From Tuctoria greenei (taxonomy: Eukaryota; Streptophyta; Magnoliopsida; Poales; Poaceae), in contig JAYESD010000001.1 in assembly GCA_036927565.1 (NCBI GenBank), forward strand, positions 48,296,064 through 48,360,063: DNA of 64,000 nucleotides, written 5' to 3'. The position numbers were made by a program, and so were the translations under genes. Below, piece after piece: positions 12,776-24,319 of this stretch (within the stretch, counting starts at the first letter, position 1; each line of letters starts with the position of its first letter). The notes under the pieces are model-generated. The model was not told the origin of the DNA and did not search any database. It was given only the letters and a program-made list of their open reading frames with translations.

Positions 12776-13526
12776 GAATTCGAGTCGTCCTCGACTCAAG
12801 CTCATCTTCCTCACCCAAGTATGGCTTCAAATCTGAAATGTTAAAATGTGGGACTAACCGCAAACTTGGGAGGCAACTCAAGTTTATAAGCATTGTCATT
12901 TATTTTCTCAAGAACCTTACAAGGTACAGCAGCACGTGGCATGAGTTTGGACTTTCTCAAATCTGGGAACCTATCTTTTCTCAAATGAACCCACACCAAA
13001 TCACGAGGTTCCAATGTTACCTCATTCCTACCTTTGCTAGCAGCAATGCGATACTTTTCATTCATTTTTTCAATTTGTAACTTAGTAGTTTCATGCAACT
13101 TAAGAATAAATTCAGAACGTTGTGTAGCATCCATATTCACAATTTCACTATGTGGTAAAGGTAGCAAATCAATTGGAGCTCGAGGATTGAAACCATAGAC
13201 TACCAAAATGCACTTAACTTGGTTGTGGAGTGAATAGACCTGTTATAAGCAAACTAAATATGTGGCAAACACTCCTCCCACAACCTCAAATTGTCTGTCA
13301 AAACAGCCTGCAACATAGTAGATAAGGTACAATTAACTACCTCCGTTTGCCCATCAGTTTGTGGATGACAAGTAGTAGAAAACAGCAACTTTGTTCCCAA
13401 TTTATACCATAAAGTTCTCCAAAAGTGACTCAAAAACTTAGCATCCTTATCAGAAACAATAGTATTGGGAACACCAAGCAAACGCACAACCTCATTAAAG
13501 AACAAATCAGTAACAAATCGGCAATG
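12763..13526 (-). pseudogene. Element B integrase, C-terminal part
   Basis: Catalytic-core second half plus C-terminal domain of a gypsy integrase. Readable on the minus strand: LLGVPNTIVSDKDAKFLSHF (second catalytic Asp in VSDKDAKF), CHPQTDGQTEVVN (catalytic Glu), then a stop/frame change near 13250. The C-terminal region follows from 13206: VVYGFNPRAPIDLLPLPHSE and DLVWVHLRKDRFPDLRKSKL. Another frame change near 12850 precedes the tail DLKPYLGEEDELESRTTRIQ, which enters the LTR. The upstream half is displaced by the MITE at 13527-14002; the reading resumes across the 3 bp ATG duplication. Confidence 0.85.
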
Positions 13527-14002
13527 ATTAGCGAGGAGCGGGGGCGCGTAAATGAAAACGAAGAGGCGCGGCCGGAAAATAATCCCTAACTCTAATAGAC
13601 GACGGTAACATGCCCACCGTCTTCAATTATGGACTTATTGACGACGGTATTTCCTAGCTGTCGTCTATAACCGCTCAGCTGGGCCAGGTTTCGGCCATTA
13701 TTGACGACGGTCGTTTATTGACGACGGTTGACCGTCGTCTTTAATTAATTGATGACAGTACTAGGTTAACCGTCGTCAATAACAGGCTCAGGTGGGCTGG
13801 GTTTCGGCCCACATTGGTGACGGTCCATAATCGACGATGGTCAACCATCGTCTTTAATTAATTGACGACGGTACTTGTTTAACCGTTGTCAATTACAGCC
13901 TAATTGACGACGGCTGAAAATGACCGTCGTCAATAATATAAAAGACGACAGCCCCGTCATCTATTTATCTGGCCGTCGTCTATTGTCGCGTTTCCTGTAG
14001 TG
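13527..14002. mobile_element. CACTA-type MITE inside element B integrase
   Basis: The insertion splits the integrase reading between DNASH (14003 side) and LFFNEVVRL (13505 side) and is flanked by ATG at 13524-13526 and 14003-14005, the 3 bp TSD of CACTA elements. The right end on the minus strand reads CACTACAGGAAACGCG, a canonical CACTA terminus. The left end (ATTAGCGAGGAGCGGG) is degenerate. The interior holds many GACGACGG motifs in both orientations, the sub-terminal-repeat style of CACTA elements. It encodes nothing. Confidence 0.8.
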
Positions 14003-14622
14003 ATGTGAAGCATTATCGGTCTTGTGGCAGGGTATAAAATGAGCCATTTTAGAGAGATGATCAACAACCACAAAGATACTATCCCTCCCCCTTTTTGTTC
14101 TAGGCAATCCTAAAACAAAGTACATAGAAATATCCTTCCAAGGCGCACTAGGAACCGGAAGAGGCATATAAAGACCATGTTAAGTCGAGACTTAGCTTTG
14201 TTGCATGTCGTGTAATGTGAAACGTAGTGCTCCACATCACGCCTCATCCGTGGCCAAAAGAAGTGAGCGGCCAGCACATCCTCTATCTTTTTAACACCAA
14301 AATGTCCCATCAAACCACCTCCATGCGCTTCCTGCAACAACAAAAGAAGAACGGAGCTAGCTGGAACACACAACTTGTTAGCACGGTAGAGAAGGCCTTC
14401 ACGCAGCAGGAATTTTTGCCACGTTCTTCCCTCTCTACAATTTTCAAAGGCATCTTTGAAGTCCAAATCAGTAGAATATAACCTCTTTTTGGTTTCCAAA
14501 CCAAAGATTTTATGAGAAAGTTGGGACAGCATGGTATAACATCTAGATAAAGCAACGGCAATCACATTGTCTTTCCCTTTCTTATGTTTAATGATGTAAG
14601 GAAATGATTCTATGAACTCAAT
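14003..14622 (-). pseudogene. Element B integrase, N-terminal zinc finger and core start
   Basis: From about 14565 the minus strand reads a linker, then an integrase H2C2-type finger: HGGGLMGHFGVKKIEDVLAA, then FFWPRMRRDVEHYV and TTCNKAKSRLN. The third ligand, normally Cys in this family, appears as Tyr (HYTTCNK). The core begins PWKDISMYFVLGLPRTKRGR, where the usual MDF Asp is Tyr, so the first catalytic acid looks lost. Frame changes occur near 14170 and 14310. The sequence stops at the MITE. Confidence 0.82.
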
Positions 14623-15700
14623 TCATTTAGCATGACGTTTGTTAAGATTAACTTGTCCTTTAAGATACTTCAAAGACTCATGATCTGAATGTATGACAAA
14701 TTCTTGAGACCATAGGTAATGTTGCCAAGTTTGCAAGACACGCACTAAAGCATAAAGTTCGTTGTCATATGTAGAACAATTCAGCGAAGGCCCATGCAAT
14801 TTTTCACTAAAGGAGGCAACAGGTTTACCTCCTTGAATTAGCACTCCTCCAATGCCAATGCCGCTCGCGTCACATTCAAGCTCGAAGGTCTTCTCAAAAT
14901 CAGGAAGTTGCAGCAATGGTTCTTGTGTGAGCTTCGGCTTGAGAACATCAAAAGCTTGTTGTTGTGCTGGTCCCCATTGAAACGGCACTCCGTGCTTTGT
15001 CAACTCGTGGAGAGGTGCCGCAATGGTGCTGAAATCCAGCACGAAACGCAGGTAGAAACCTGCAAGACCAAGAAAACTCCAAACCTGCGAGACCATAGTC
15101 GGAAGTGGCCAACTCGTGATGGCAGCAATCTTTGCCTCGTCAACCTCAATGGCCCACGAAGTAACAACATAACCAAGAAAAGACACACGGTTAGTGCAAA
15201 AGGTGCACTTCTCAAGGTTACCATATAAACGTGCATCGCGCAAGACATTAAAAACAGCACGAAAATGTTCAAGATGCTCATGATATGACTTGCTGTAAAT
15301 AAGGATATCAGCAAAGTAAACCACCACAACTTTACTAATGAAAGCACGTAAAACCTCATTCATCAATGACATGAAAGTGCTGGGCGCATTAGTTAAACCA
15401 AATGGCATGACTAACCATTCATAAAGTCTGAATTTAGTTTTAAAAGCAGTTTTCCATTCATCACCTAAAGCCATATGAATCTGATGATATCCACTACGCA
15501 AATCAATCTTGGAGAAAATAACAGAACCACTCAACTCATCAAGCATGTCATCCAATCTAGGAATAGGATAGCGATAACGAATGGTAATGTTATTGATGAC
15601 TTTACAATCAACACACATGCGCCAAGTGCCATCTTTTTTTTTTGAAACAAAAGAACAGGAACAGAACAAGGACTAAGGCTCTCACGAACGTACCCGCGGT
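14623..15700 (-). pseudogene. Element B reverse transcriptase-RNase H
   Basis: A 348-codon open stretch (15669-14623) covers most of the gypsy RT and RNase H. RT blocks in order: DGTWRMCVDCKVINNITIRY, RYPIPRLDDMLDELSG, FSKIDLRSGYHQIHM, LVMPFGLTNAPSTFM and VVVYFADILIYSKSYHEHLE. The catalytic box is YFADI where YFDDI is expected, so one metal-binding Asp is missing. RNase H follows: FELECDASGIGIGGVLIQ, TYDNELYALVRVLQTWQHYL and FVIHSDHESLKYLKGQ. The open frame despite the catalytic loss suggests the missense change is not the only, or the oldest, lesion. Confidence 0.92.
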
Positions 15701-16690
15701 CCAGAAGATCTTGGACTTGTCGCTGAATTTCCTTAGTCTCGTCGGGGTTAATCCTTTAGGCGGCACGGTTTGGCAAGCTCGCCCCTGGAATCAAATCAAT
15801 CTAGTGCTCAATGCCTCGCACAGGTGGTAAACCAGGGGGTATCTCTGATGGAAAAACATCCATATATTCCTACAAAAGCTTAGCAATAGCAGGTGGCAAG
15901 ACAATGGATGTATCCTCAATGGAATATAAATCATGTTTGCACACTAAAGCATAGCAAGTTCCATTAGAAGCATATAAATCTTCAAGATCAGATTTAGTTG
16001 CAAGCAAGATAGGATTTTTCAACTTAATAGGTTGTTGAATTTCATAATTGAAAACACTTTTTTGCTTAGCATTATTATTTTTCTCATACTCAAATTGCAC
16101 AATTTCAGTGGGACTCATAGGAAGCAACACAATTTTCTTGCCCTTATGCATGAGAGTATACTTATTAGATCGACCATGGTGAATAGCATCAATATCAAAC
16201 TCCCAAGGACGTCACAACAAAAGAGAACAAGCATCCATAGGTACCACATCAAAATCAGCAAAATCATGATAAGAACCAATAGAAAAATGTGTCCTTGCTG
16301 TTTGTGTTACATCTACCTTACCATTGTTGTTAAACCATAGAATGTTATAAGGGTGGGGATGCTCCTGTGTGGTCAAGCCAAGCTTCTTGACCACGTCAAC
16401 GTTCACCAAATTGTTGCAGCTACCACCATCAATGATGGTATGTACACGGCAGTCCTCGACGATGAGAAACATGTCGAAAAGGTTGTGACGTTGGCGGTTG
16501 TCGTCCTCTCAAATTGTGTCACTCAAAGCTCGCTGCACAATCAAAGTCCTATAGTTGTTGATCGCAGATGTACCAAGAACCTCCTCAGCACCATCATCCA
16601 AACCTGAAATGTTAGTTGCAATAATATTTTGATCTTCAATATCAGAAGCACTAACATACCCACCATCAGCAGTGGCATTGATCGCCCGTT
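15700..16690 (-). pseudogene. Element B protease region
   Basis: Between gag and RT the minus strand reads, in several pieces, a gypsy aspartic-protease region: HTIIDGGSCNNLVNVDVVKK (active-site DGGS, 16472-16212 piece), a middle piece (16151-15870) ending IEDTSIVLPPAIAKLL, then YMDVFPSEIPPGLPPVRGIEH and INPDETKEIQRQVQDLL leading into RT. The last blocks are the conserved gypsy PR-RT linker. In-frame stops separate the pieces. Confidence 0.8.
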
Positions 16691-17867
16691 CGCTGGGGCA
16701 ATCTCATTGCATATGGCCAAGTCCCTGGCAGCGGTGGCATTTGATGTCGGAGGTGCGACTTGTCGAAGTGTTAGGTGCAGCCGCCTTTGCTGCAACACCA
16801 TGAGGCATCTGGGACTTGCTGTTATCTTGTCCCCGTGATGTAGAAGGTGCGGTGCTGCTGCATACAACATCGGTGGAGGGTGGTGTAGAAGCACGTACGC
16901 TTGAGGAGGGTGCTGCTTTGGACGATGGCAGCGGAAACTGTCGCGGCGTTAAGGCGTTGTTCCACCGCTGCTGTTGGCAACCCTGCACTTCTTTTTCTGC
17001 TAACATAGCAAGTTGAAATAAATGTTGAATAGAACGATATTCCTTGTAGTCAACTATGACCTGGATCTCACGCCGCAAGTCCCCATAAAACCTAACAATT
17101 TGGTCTTCCTGATCCTGAACTACCCCACAACGAAGCATACCTTTCTGCAACTCTTGGTAGTACTCTTGGACAGTCATGTCACCCTGATCAAAGCTTTGCA
17201 ATTTCTTAAGAAGATCATGTCTATATGAAGGAGGAACAAACCTAGTGCGCATCTCTTCTTTTAACGCAGCCCATGTTTGTGGTGGATTACGTGTATTGAC
17301 AAGTTCATTCCACCAAATTATAGCAAAATCTTTAAACTCACTAGTGGCTTGTCTAACTCTATGTCGCTCAGGAACAAGATGAGAGCAAAATTTTTGTTCT
17401 ACCGTCATCTCCCAATCCAAGTAAGTCTCAACATCATAAGATCCATAAAATGGTGGAACAGAAAAATTAATCTTAGCGTAAGGATCATTATCTTGTTCAG
17501 GAGCATGAGGACGAGGTCTACCTCCCATACCTTGACGATTTCGTCGAGGGCGACGGCGCTGTTGTGCATCAACCTCATCGTTATTGAAGTCATCCCCTGG
17601 TTCGTAGTGAGCATGTGCATCAGCATCAAGGATGATAAGGGGTGTAGATTGTTGGGGAAGACGAGTCTCCATCTCGTCCAACCGTGTGGTCAGACTAGCA
17701 ACACTTGTATGGAGCCTCTAAAAGGTGGCTGTTGTAGTGGTCTGATAATTGTTGAAAGCTTCAGCCATCGCACGCATCATGTCCCTTAGTTCCATATGGG
17801 ACACGCACTCATCGTCATCCGGAGGTGTAGAACCAGAGGTCTTATCCATAGGCTTCATTCCTGTCAT
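16690..17867 (-). pseudogene. Element B gag with zinc knuckle
   Basis: ATG at 17867-17865 (MTGMKPMDKTSGSTPPDDDE); an in-frame TAG at 17720-17718 breaks the N-terminus. The main frame runs 17681-16704: a basic stretch RRRPRRNRQGMGGRPRPHAP, then the retrotransposon gag core (FSVPPFYGSYDVETYLDWE, DFAIIWWNELVNTRNPPQTW, MRTRFVPPSYRHDLLKKLQS), a Ser/Pro-rich linker and a CCHC knuckle CHRCQGLGHMQ. A stop follows the knuckle, with the remaining DCP half in line after it. The core spacing fits CRM/Reina-type gags. Confidence 0.88.
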
Positions 17868-18980
17868 TGTTAGTATAAAACAGAAACGAAGACAAAAAGA
17901 TTGTGAAGAACCCTATTACCATGCTCTCTTAAGTGGAAGTGGAAAATCGATCAGTAAGATGTGTCTTACCCCGCTCTTACAACTTTATTACCAGCACTGT
18001 AGGTGGCCAATGGTGACCGGTGTGAAGCAAGCAGAGAGTGGGTGTGATTGCAGAGGTTACCTGTTCTGCTTGAGAGAAGGTGGAGCTTGGAAGGCTCAAA
18101 TGTAGTATATGTATGTGGCACACAAGTTAGTAACATATAGCAATGCTGAGTAAGTGTCCAAAGAATTTCACCTAGCTGCTGTCCTAAGAATGTATTAGAA
18201 CAGTTGTGGCAACAAGCAAGGACAAGGATGAATGATGATTAACAACAAGGATAATATCAGCAAGTATCTAGCACTCAAACAGAAACAGCACAACTAGAAA
18301 ACCCCTTAGCCTTGTGTTTTTGTCTTGAAGCACTAGTAGAAATCAAAATCTTTTTTTTTTCTCTTTATTTTTTTTTTTATATTTTTTCTCAACCAGGGGC
18401 ACAAGAATAGAAACAGCACCAAGTATTAGCTGAAACCGATGAAAGATGTGATCGGTACAAATTCAGGAGAATGAAAAAACTGGTGCCAGAACTTCAGGGT
18501 TCAAAACGAGGGCCTTCTTATTTTTTTTATAATTTTTTTGAAAATGGCGTGACCGGCGTAGCGTGTGTATCGTATGTGGATTTTTTCGAGACCTTTCCGG
18601 GAAAAAAATGCGCCTCAATCGGAGTTCCGAGCGAAAAGTTATGCCCGTTTTAAGGAGGAAACCCCGAATCAGGTTTTGGTGGTCCTAGAAACTGCAACAG
18701 AAACGAATCGGTGAATGGAATTTTTTTTTGTAGATTGGTTTTTTGTAGATGGCAGCAGATGGAAGAAACAAAACTGAACCAAAACAAATCTAGAACAGCA
18801 ACCACACTCAACCTAGGACACGAACTCAGGACTACGAACTCCAAAACTAAATTGTGCAAAAGGCTGGGCGGGGGTTGTAGGTCAGGGAAAGTAAATTTTT
18901 TTTTGTTGCTTTTTTTGGACGATAGGAATGAAACAAGATAAATCTAAAGGGCACACAAGTATACCTCACGGTGAACCTGG
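17868..18980 (-). other. Element B untranslated leader
   Basis: About 1.1 kb between the PBS region and gag, with T-rich runs near 18345-18400, 18520-18540 and 18720-18735. No coding evidence. Confidence 0.6.
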
Positions 18981-18995
18981 AAATCTTATACAAAT
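18981..18995 (-). other. Element B degenerate primer binding site
   Basis: After the LTR end CCTATCA the minus strand reads ATTTGTATAAGATTTCC, a decayed form of the ATTTGGTATCAGAGC pattern. A better-kept version of the same junction is at 47461-47481. Confidence 0.5.
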
Positions 18996-19864
18996 TGATA
19001 GGAGGATGAGTCCCGATCTTCGGAGAGGTATGGTAAACATGATTGGGTGGAGATCTCGACGTTGATGATCCAAGGCTCCGAACGAACGAAACCCGGCAAT
19101 CACTACACCACTGTCAGTTGGTTATCACCCGTGTCACACAAATGACCTCGCCACAAAGGCTAATCCCTGCAAGCGAAATCAAGAACACGAGCAAGAACAG
19201 AGAAGTTGTAATCAAAACTGAATTGATCACGAATTTGGGGTCTCACAACCGATGATCGGCGACACTGTTCAATGAAAGATTGTATCTAAGAAAAATCCGA
19301 CCCTAATGTGGTAACGGCTGCTGTATAAAAACAAGTTTAGGGGCGTGCCAGATCCCTGGACGCAACCCTAATGGGCTTCCACACGATACATGGGCTAGCG
19401 GCCAAAAAGACGGCGTCGCAGCACTGGACAGATTCTGGATGCCCACTTGTTTCGCTGATTTCCGTAAACTTAGAAGGAATTTTGTGGTGGGGCTTGTTCC
19501 ATTGGAATATTTATGAAATCATGGTTCCAACCATATATATAAAATCCAAATCCGTCTCTGCATGTGTCCGGGGCGTCAGTTTTGGTGAAGGCAGCTCCTG
19601 GAACCCGAGGTGGAGTCGAAGTCGAGTTGTACTTGGGTTCTTCCTTGGTGTGCACGTCCTATCTCCTCCTCCTTGATTCCTTGGACTCTTCCAAACCCTT
19701 GCTGGTCCTCTCTATTGTTCCTAATCAATAAAACATGCACTGAAACAAGCGTAAGTTCTGAAAAACAATTGACAAGGTTAGAACATACCTGGAGATCAAA
19801 TTGTCGTGCACGTGCTCTAGTGATCGGTCCTTGCATTGTATGCAAAGGAGAGATGTCCTCATAA
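18996..19864 (-). repeat. Element B 5' LTR (869 bp)
   Basis: Pairs with 11893-12762. The outer end reads TTATGAGGACATC (TG to TT change) next to TSD TTCCT at 19865-19869. Confidence 0.9.
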
Positions 19865-19869
19865 TTCCT

Positions 19870-21561
19870 CCACCATAAACTCAAAATGAGATCGATGGAG
19901 GGATATGCGCTTGATGGGGCCTTCCAACCTCTTTACAAGTTTTGTCCTGGCTGCACTAAAATCAAGAACAAACAAAACAACTTGAAAACGGGTTACGTTA
20001 ACTCAAAAGAATGTTGTACCCTTTTGCCAAAATATTTTGCCCCAACTTGAAACAACTTGTAAATGCAATGAATAATTAAGGGAAATATTTTTAGTTTGAA
20101 TTAGGAAGGTGAATTCAAGTGGTTATGCCCAAGGTTCATATCCAAATAAATTTATTTCCTAAATCAAATTTTAGTTTTATGACGGTTGGAAATTTTACTT
20201 TTCGACATGCAAGTGTGAAAATTCAAACATGCTAAATGCAAATGCAAGGATTGGTGGGAAATTAAAATATGAAATTGTAAAATCAAATATGTGATAACTA
20301 CCAATCAACCTATTGGTAAGGACTCACCAAACTTTTGAATTCCGATGAGTGGGACTTACCTCCGTCCTGTTTAGTACGATGATTTGTTGTCCAACCCCGG
20401 AGTTGAAGATGTGGACAACTTCTCTTAATTGACATGCCAAGTCTCCTTTGGCATGTCAGTTGGACATGTGGACCACATGATGGCCCTAGCCTCTCTGTCA
20501 TCTTTATGAAAACTTGTTGATGTAGTGACGACTTCTCCCTCTTTAAGATATTCTCTTGTGAGCATGGTGAGGCTTGTCCTTATTTAGGGGTGTCACTTTG
20601 ACCTTCTTGATTTTCCTTAAGGTCAACTCATACTTTGATCATAGATCAAAATCTTCCTTGGGTATGGTGACATGTGGTCTCCACAATCAAGCAAGAAATG
20701 CTTCATCCACAATGTCACTTGCCCTAGGTTGCATGGGCTTGGTCGAAGGGTAGAGATCCCAACAAGTGATTGTGGGATATCTTGGATCTTGAATGCTCTT
20801 TAAGTTTCTTGCCCTTTGTCAAGAGCATTATGTGAATGTTGTCTTGATTTCTTGCTTGACCATGGACAAGATACTTCAAGGTTGGCTAGTTGAACTTGAA
20901 TCCTTTGAAATCCTCGTAGCCTCCTTGATGGCAAGGGTGATGTTGATTCCACCATTGACCTCCTTGTAGGTGATAGCCATTGGATTTGTGTTTGGAAGGA
21001 AGAATCCCCATGGGTCTTAGGGAAATGATTTCCCAAGTGGCCCATGTTGACATCGATTTTCACAAATTATGTGAATATCCATAGCTTGGATAATTCCAAA
21101 TACTTCTCCATTGACTTGATCCATCATGATACTTCAATGGGAGGTGTAGTTCCATAGCTAGCATGTCCACCTTGTTAAGTGGTGTGTATGCCAAGCTAAA
21201 AGAACTAGAGCACTCTTCAATCCACCCCTTGAGTAGAGACCATATTCTCATTCATGACAGATGGGAATAGGGCTCCTTCATCTCCAGCACAAATGTATTA
21301 AGGGATCGATGGAGTCAACCCATGACATGAGTGTCGGATGAAGAGCCAACTATCCACCCCCTGGTGGAGGCAAATCAAGAAGAACTCTTGGAGCTTCCCC
21401 CATGCTTAGGAGTGGATTACTTTGGCTCCTACTAGAAGCTGAAATCTTCCGCGAAAGGAAATGGTGTTTCCTAGCGGATATTTTTTGAGGTACGCCTTGA
21501 ATCATCTTGTAGTTGAGTACTAGTGTCCTCATTGGCCATCCCATAAAATGGGTTAGCCAAC
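19870..21561 (-). other. Element A internal sequence, middle part
   Basis: Between the TSDs of elements B and C. Minus-strand ORFs are short (21544-21350, 21251-21060, 21063-20800) and show no known domain. Pieces such as IWNYPSYGYSHNL and MGHLGNHFPKTHGDSSFQTQ could be a decayed gag-like protein, but this cannot be shown. No pol motif is seen. Confidence 0.5.
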
Positions 21562-21566
21562 ACTAC

Positions 21567-22430
21567 TGTCGGTACCCTGGGTACCATATACTCCTTGGGA
21601 TTGCAAAGATCTCAAGGGAAAGTCATCTACTTGATTTGAAGACCTTCGGAGGCCCACATGTCAGACATAACCGGACCCGCTTCTCCAACATGGTTAGTCC
21701 CAGGGTCGCCACGTGTACTATGAAACTGGAGCTACCGCCCACAAGGGGGAAGCTCCGGGCTATGTACTGAAATGGCACCCCCGAACCTAACCCCAGACCG
21801 AGGGAAGCTCCGGAACTGACACGTGTCGGGTAACACCGGACCTATCTGTTCCCCACAGTGTGCTCCAGCGCTGCCACGTGTCCAACCGTCGGATCTTCAG
21901 CCTCTAACCTCCGGAAGACTCCACAACGGCTCCGGATCTTCAAAGGGGAATCGAGGACTTCAAGACCCGATCAAGTGTCATTAATACTATATTAATGACA
22001 CACGATCGGACGACCTTAATTACCAGTAACGGTGCTGTCAAAGCCCATAACTCGGTCATTAAGGGCAATTAAATGTGTTGAATGTGTATCAATATCAGTA
22101 ACCGCCGGGGCCACATGTCGGGCCAGGCTAACTTGTAACGGCCTGCCCTTGTACTATAAAAGGACAGGACGACGATACATAGGACACACTCTCCGAAGAC
22201 ACACTGACTTTACACTCTCAACTGACGTTGAGCTCATACATCCAATACAACACCAACACACCCCGTGGAGTAGGGTATTACGCTCAGGCGGCCCGAACCA
22301 CGTAAATCTTCGTGTCCCTTGTGTCACTCAACATCTCACCTTCTGGAATCTCCGTGCGCCCATACCGAACCTCAAACTGCTCTAACACTTTAGTAGTGTT
22401 GGGATATCTGTCGGATCAAAACCACCGACA
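21567..22430 (+). repeat. Element C 5' LTR (864 bp)
   Basis: Starts TGTCGGTACCCTGGGTACC and ends AACCACCGACA; matches 33227-34086 with few differences by eye. TATAAAAG at 22155-22162 is the probable promoter, 275 bp before the LTR end. Confidence 0.93.
22155..22162 (+). promoter_or_regulatory. TATA box of element C 5' LTR
   Basis: CTATAAAAGGACAGG context; the same box is at 33814-33821 in the 3' LTR. Confidence 0.65.
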
Positions 22431-22432
22431 GT

Positions 22433-22450
22433 TGGCGCGCCAGGTAGGGG
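22433..22450 (+). other. Element C primer binding site
   Basis: TGGCGCGCCAGGTAGGGG two bases after the 5' LTR, the PBS pattern of RIRE2/Tat-type grass elements. The cognate tRNA is not assigned here. Confidence 0.8.
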
Positions 22451-22466
22451 ACAGGAGATTTCAAGA

Positions 22467-24008
22467 ATGGTGAACTCAGCCGCTGGATCATCCAATGGTC
22501 ATCCCGCTGTTCAAGATGTTGGGGGTAATCCCTCTAATATGCAGCCACCAGCAGGAACCACGATTCCAGCAGGAGTCACACTTCCACCACCGCCGCCTCC
22601 ACCAGCAAATCAAGCTGGACAACGCGATGGTGCACCGACGTCAATCACTTCGTCGGCGAATCTTGACAACCCGGAACACGCGCTTCATGCAACACGTGCT
22701 CTTCTTCAGCACCCACCACCTCCGGACGCATCCCGGGATGCAATGGACCAGTGGAGGGCCGATGTGGAACACTTGGTTGTAGCAGTAGCCGACCGCATCA
22801 GCTACCAGGGTCCTCCTCCTTCAAGACGGGCCCCGTCACAGCGACAGACCTTGTCTGGCAGACTTGGTCCGCACGTTTCCAACAACAGGAGACGTGCTGC
22901 ATCGCAGCAGGTGACGTCATTGCCCTCCGGGGCACGACGCACTCACACGGTATCAAGGCTTTCAACTCATGACCTCTGGGCGGAGCTTGATCGCCGATAT
23001 CGCCAACAAGACGGCCGAGTCCATATTGAGCGTGCTCGTGAAAGACGAGAAGCTCAAGACATTCCTGCTCCTGAAGGAGTAGGAGGAGGCTGTTCAGCCA
23101 TAGCCATGCATCTGCATATGGTCAGATGGCCACAGAAGTTCTGGCCTCACCTGCTGGAGAAGTTCGACGGGACCGTCAATCCTGTAGAATTTCTTCAGAT
23201 TTACTCCACTGCTATCTTGGCAGCTGGATGAAATGAGGCCGTAATGGCCAATTATTTCCCAGTGGCTTTAACTGGGACCGGCAGGTCCTGGTTTATGAGC
23301 CTTCCACCCATCTCCATCAGCAGTTGGGAGGAGTTGTGTCGGCAGTTCACCGCCAACTTCGGGAGTTCTTACACCCGACCAGGCACCGAACTAGACCTTT
23401 TTGCAGTTGTGCAAAAAGGAGGAGAATCCCTGCGATCATTCATCTAGAGATTCTCTCAGGTACGAAAAACTATCCCTTCTATCTCTAGCGCCTCTGTCAT
23501 CGTGGCAGTTAGACAGGGAGTGCGGGATAAGAAGATGCTGGAGAAACTGGCGATCAAGGAGATTACCAGTGTCACGGAACTCTTCAGCTTGGCTGACAAA
23601 TGTGCCAGAGCTGCGGAGGGCCGTGAAATGCACTCCAAACCAACTCCGGAGGATCACAAGAAATCCTCCAAAGGAGAAGCCGCTACCTCCGGGAGTGGCA
23701 AGAAGAAGAAAAAGACCAATGGCAAGAAGAAGCCATCGGCCGGTGCATCCAATGCTGCAGCTGCTGCAGCTCCGGCTGGCCGGGGGCCACGCCCCGATAA
23801 GCGACCTCGACCGCCTTCTAAAGACGGTGGCAAACCCAAGGTGTGGTGTCCAATTCACAAAACGGACAACCATAGTTTGGAAGACTACCGGGAGGTCCAA
23901 AACCTTGCCGAGCGCTACAACAAGCGTCGGGAAGAAGCTCCTTTCCGACAGAGGGAAGGAAAACAAAAAGTTGACGAAGCTCTGGCTGAAGAGGAGTTAG
24001 GTTTTTAG
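22467..24008 (+). pseudogene. Element C gag
   Basis: ATG at 22467 (MVNSAAGSSNGHPAVQDVGG) begins a Pro-rich N-terminus. The gag core is LLEKFDGTVNPVEFLQIYST, then a TGA at 23229-23231, then YFPVALTGTGRSWFMSLPPI and LCRQFTANFGSSYTRP, then a TAG at 23445-23447. The C-terminal part (23502-24008) is Lys/Ala-rich (KKKKKTNGKKKPSAGA) and ends with the knuckle-like WCPIHKTDNHSLEDYREVQN and a TAG at 24006-24008. The pieces remain in one frame apart from the stops, so few point changes separate it from an open gag. Typical Tat gag layout. Confidence 0.88.
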
Positions 24009-24319
24009 GATCCCAAAAAGGTCCTGAAGGCCGTCTACACTTCTATCGACGACGATTCCGACGTCTTGACAACGAGCGTTGAAATACTATGAACACCATT
24101 TTTGGTGGATCATGGGACATCACCTCCCATCGCGTCATCAAGACTATGCGTCGGGACATGGCCGCTGTAGCTCCTACAGCCAGGGCGGAGCCTCATCGGA
24201 ATTGGATGGACACAACCATCACTTTTGATGCTTCGGACTGCCCTTGAAGCATGGTTGGAGCAGGTCAGCTACCTTTGATGGTATCTCCTACCATCAATAA
24301 CATCTAGCTCCACCATGTC

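Larger units (their letters stand above)
11893..19864 (-). mobile_element. Element B: Ty3/gypsy CRM-like chromovirus, full structure, decayed
   Basis: Complete element on the minus strand: two ~870 bp LTRs, polypurine tract, gag, protease, RT-RNase H and integrase in gypsy order, and matching 5 bp TSDs TTCCT at 11888-11892 and 19865-19869. The LTR begins TGATGAGGACATC and ends CCTATCA. The pol C-terminus (EGEDDEDISPLHTMKGPITR) reads into the 3' LTR. Both features are typical of the CRM clade, many members of which target centromeres; the clade call is from memory. Coding regions carry multiple stops and frameshifts and lost catalytic residues. The integrase is further split by a MITE at 13527-14002. 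Confidence 0.87.
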
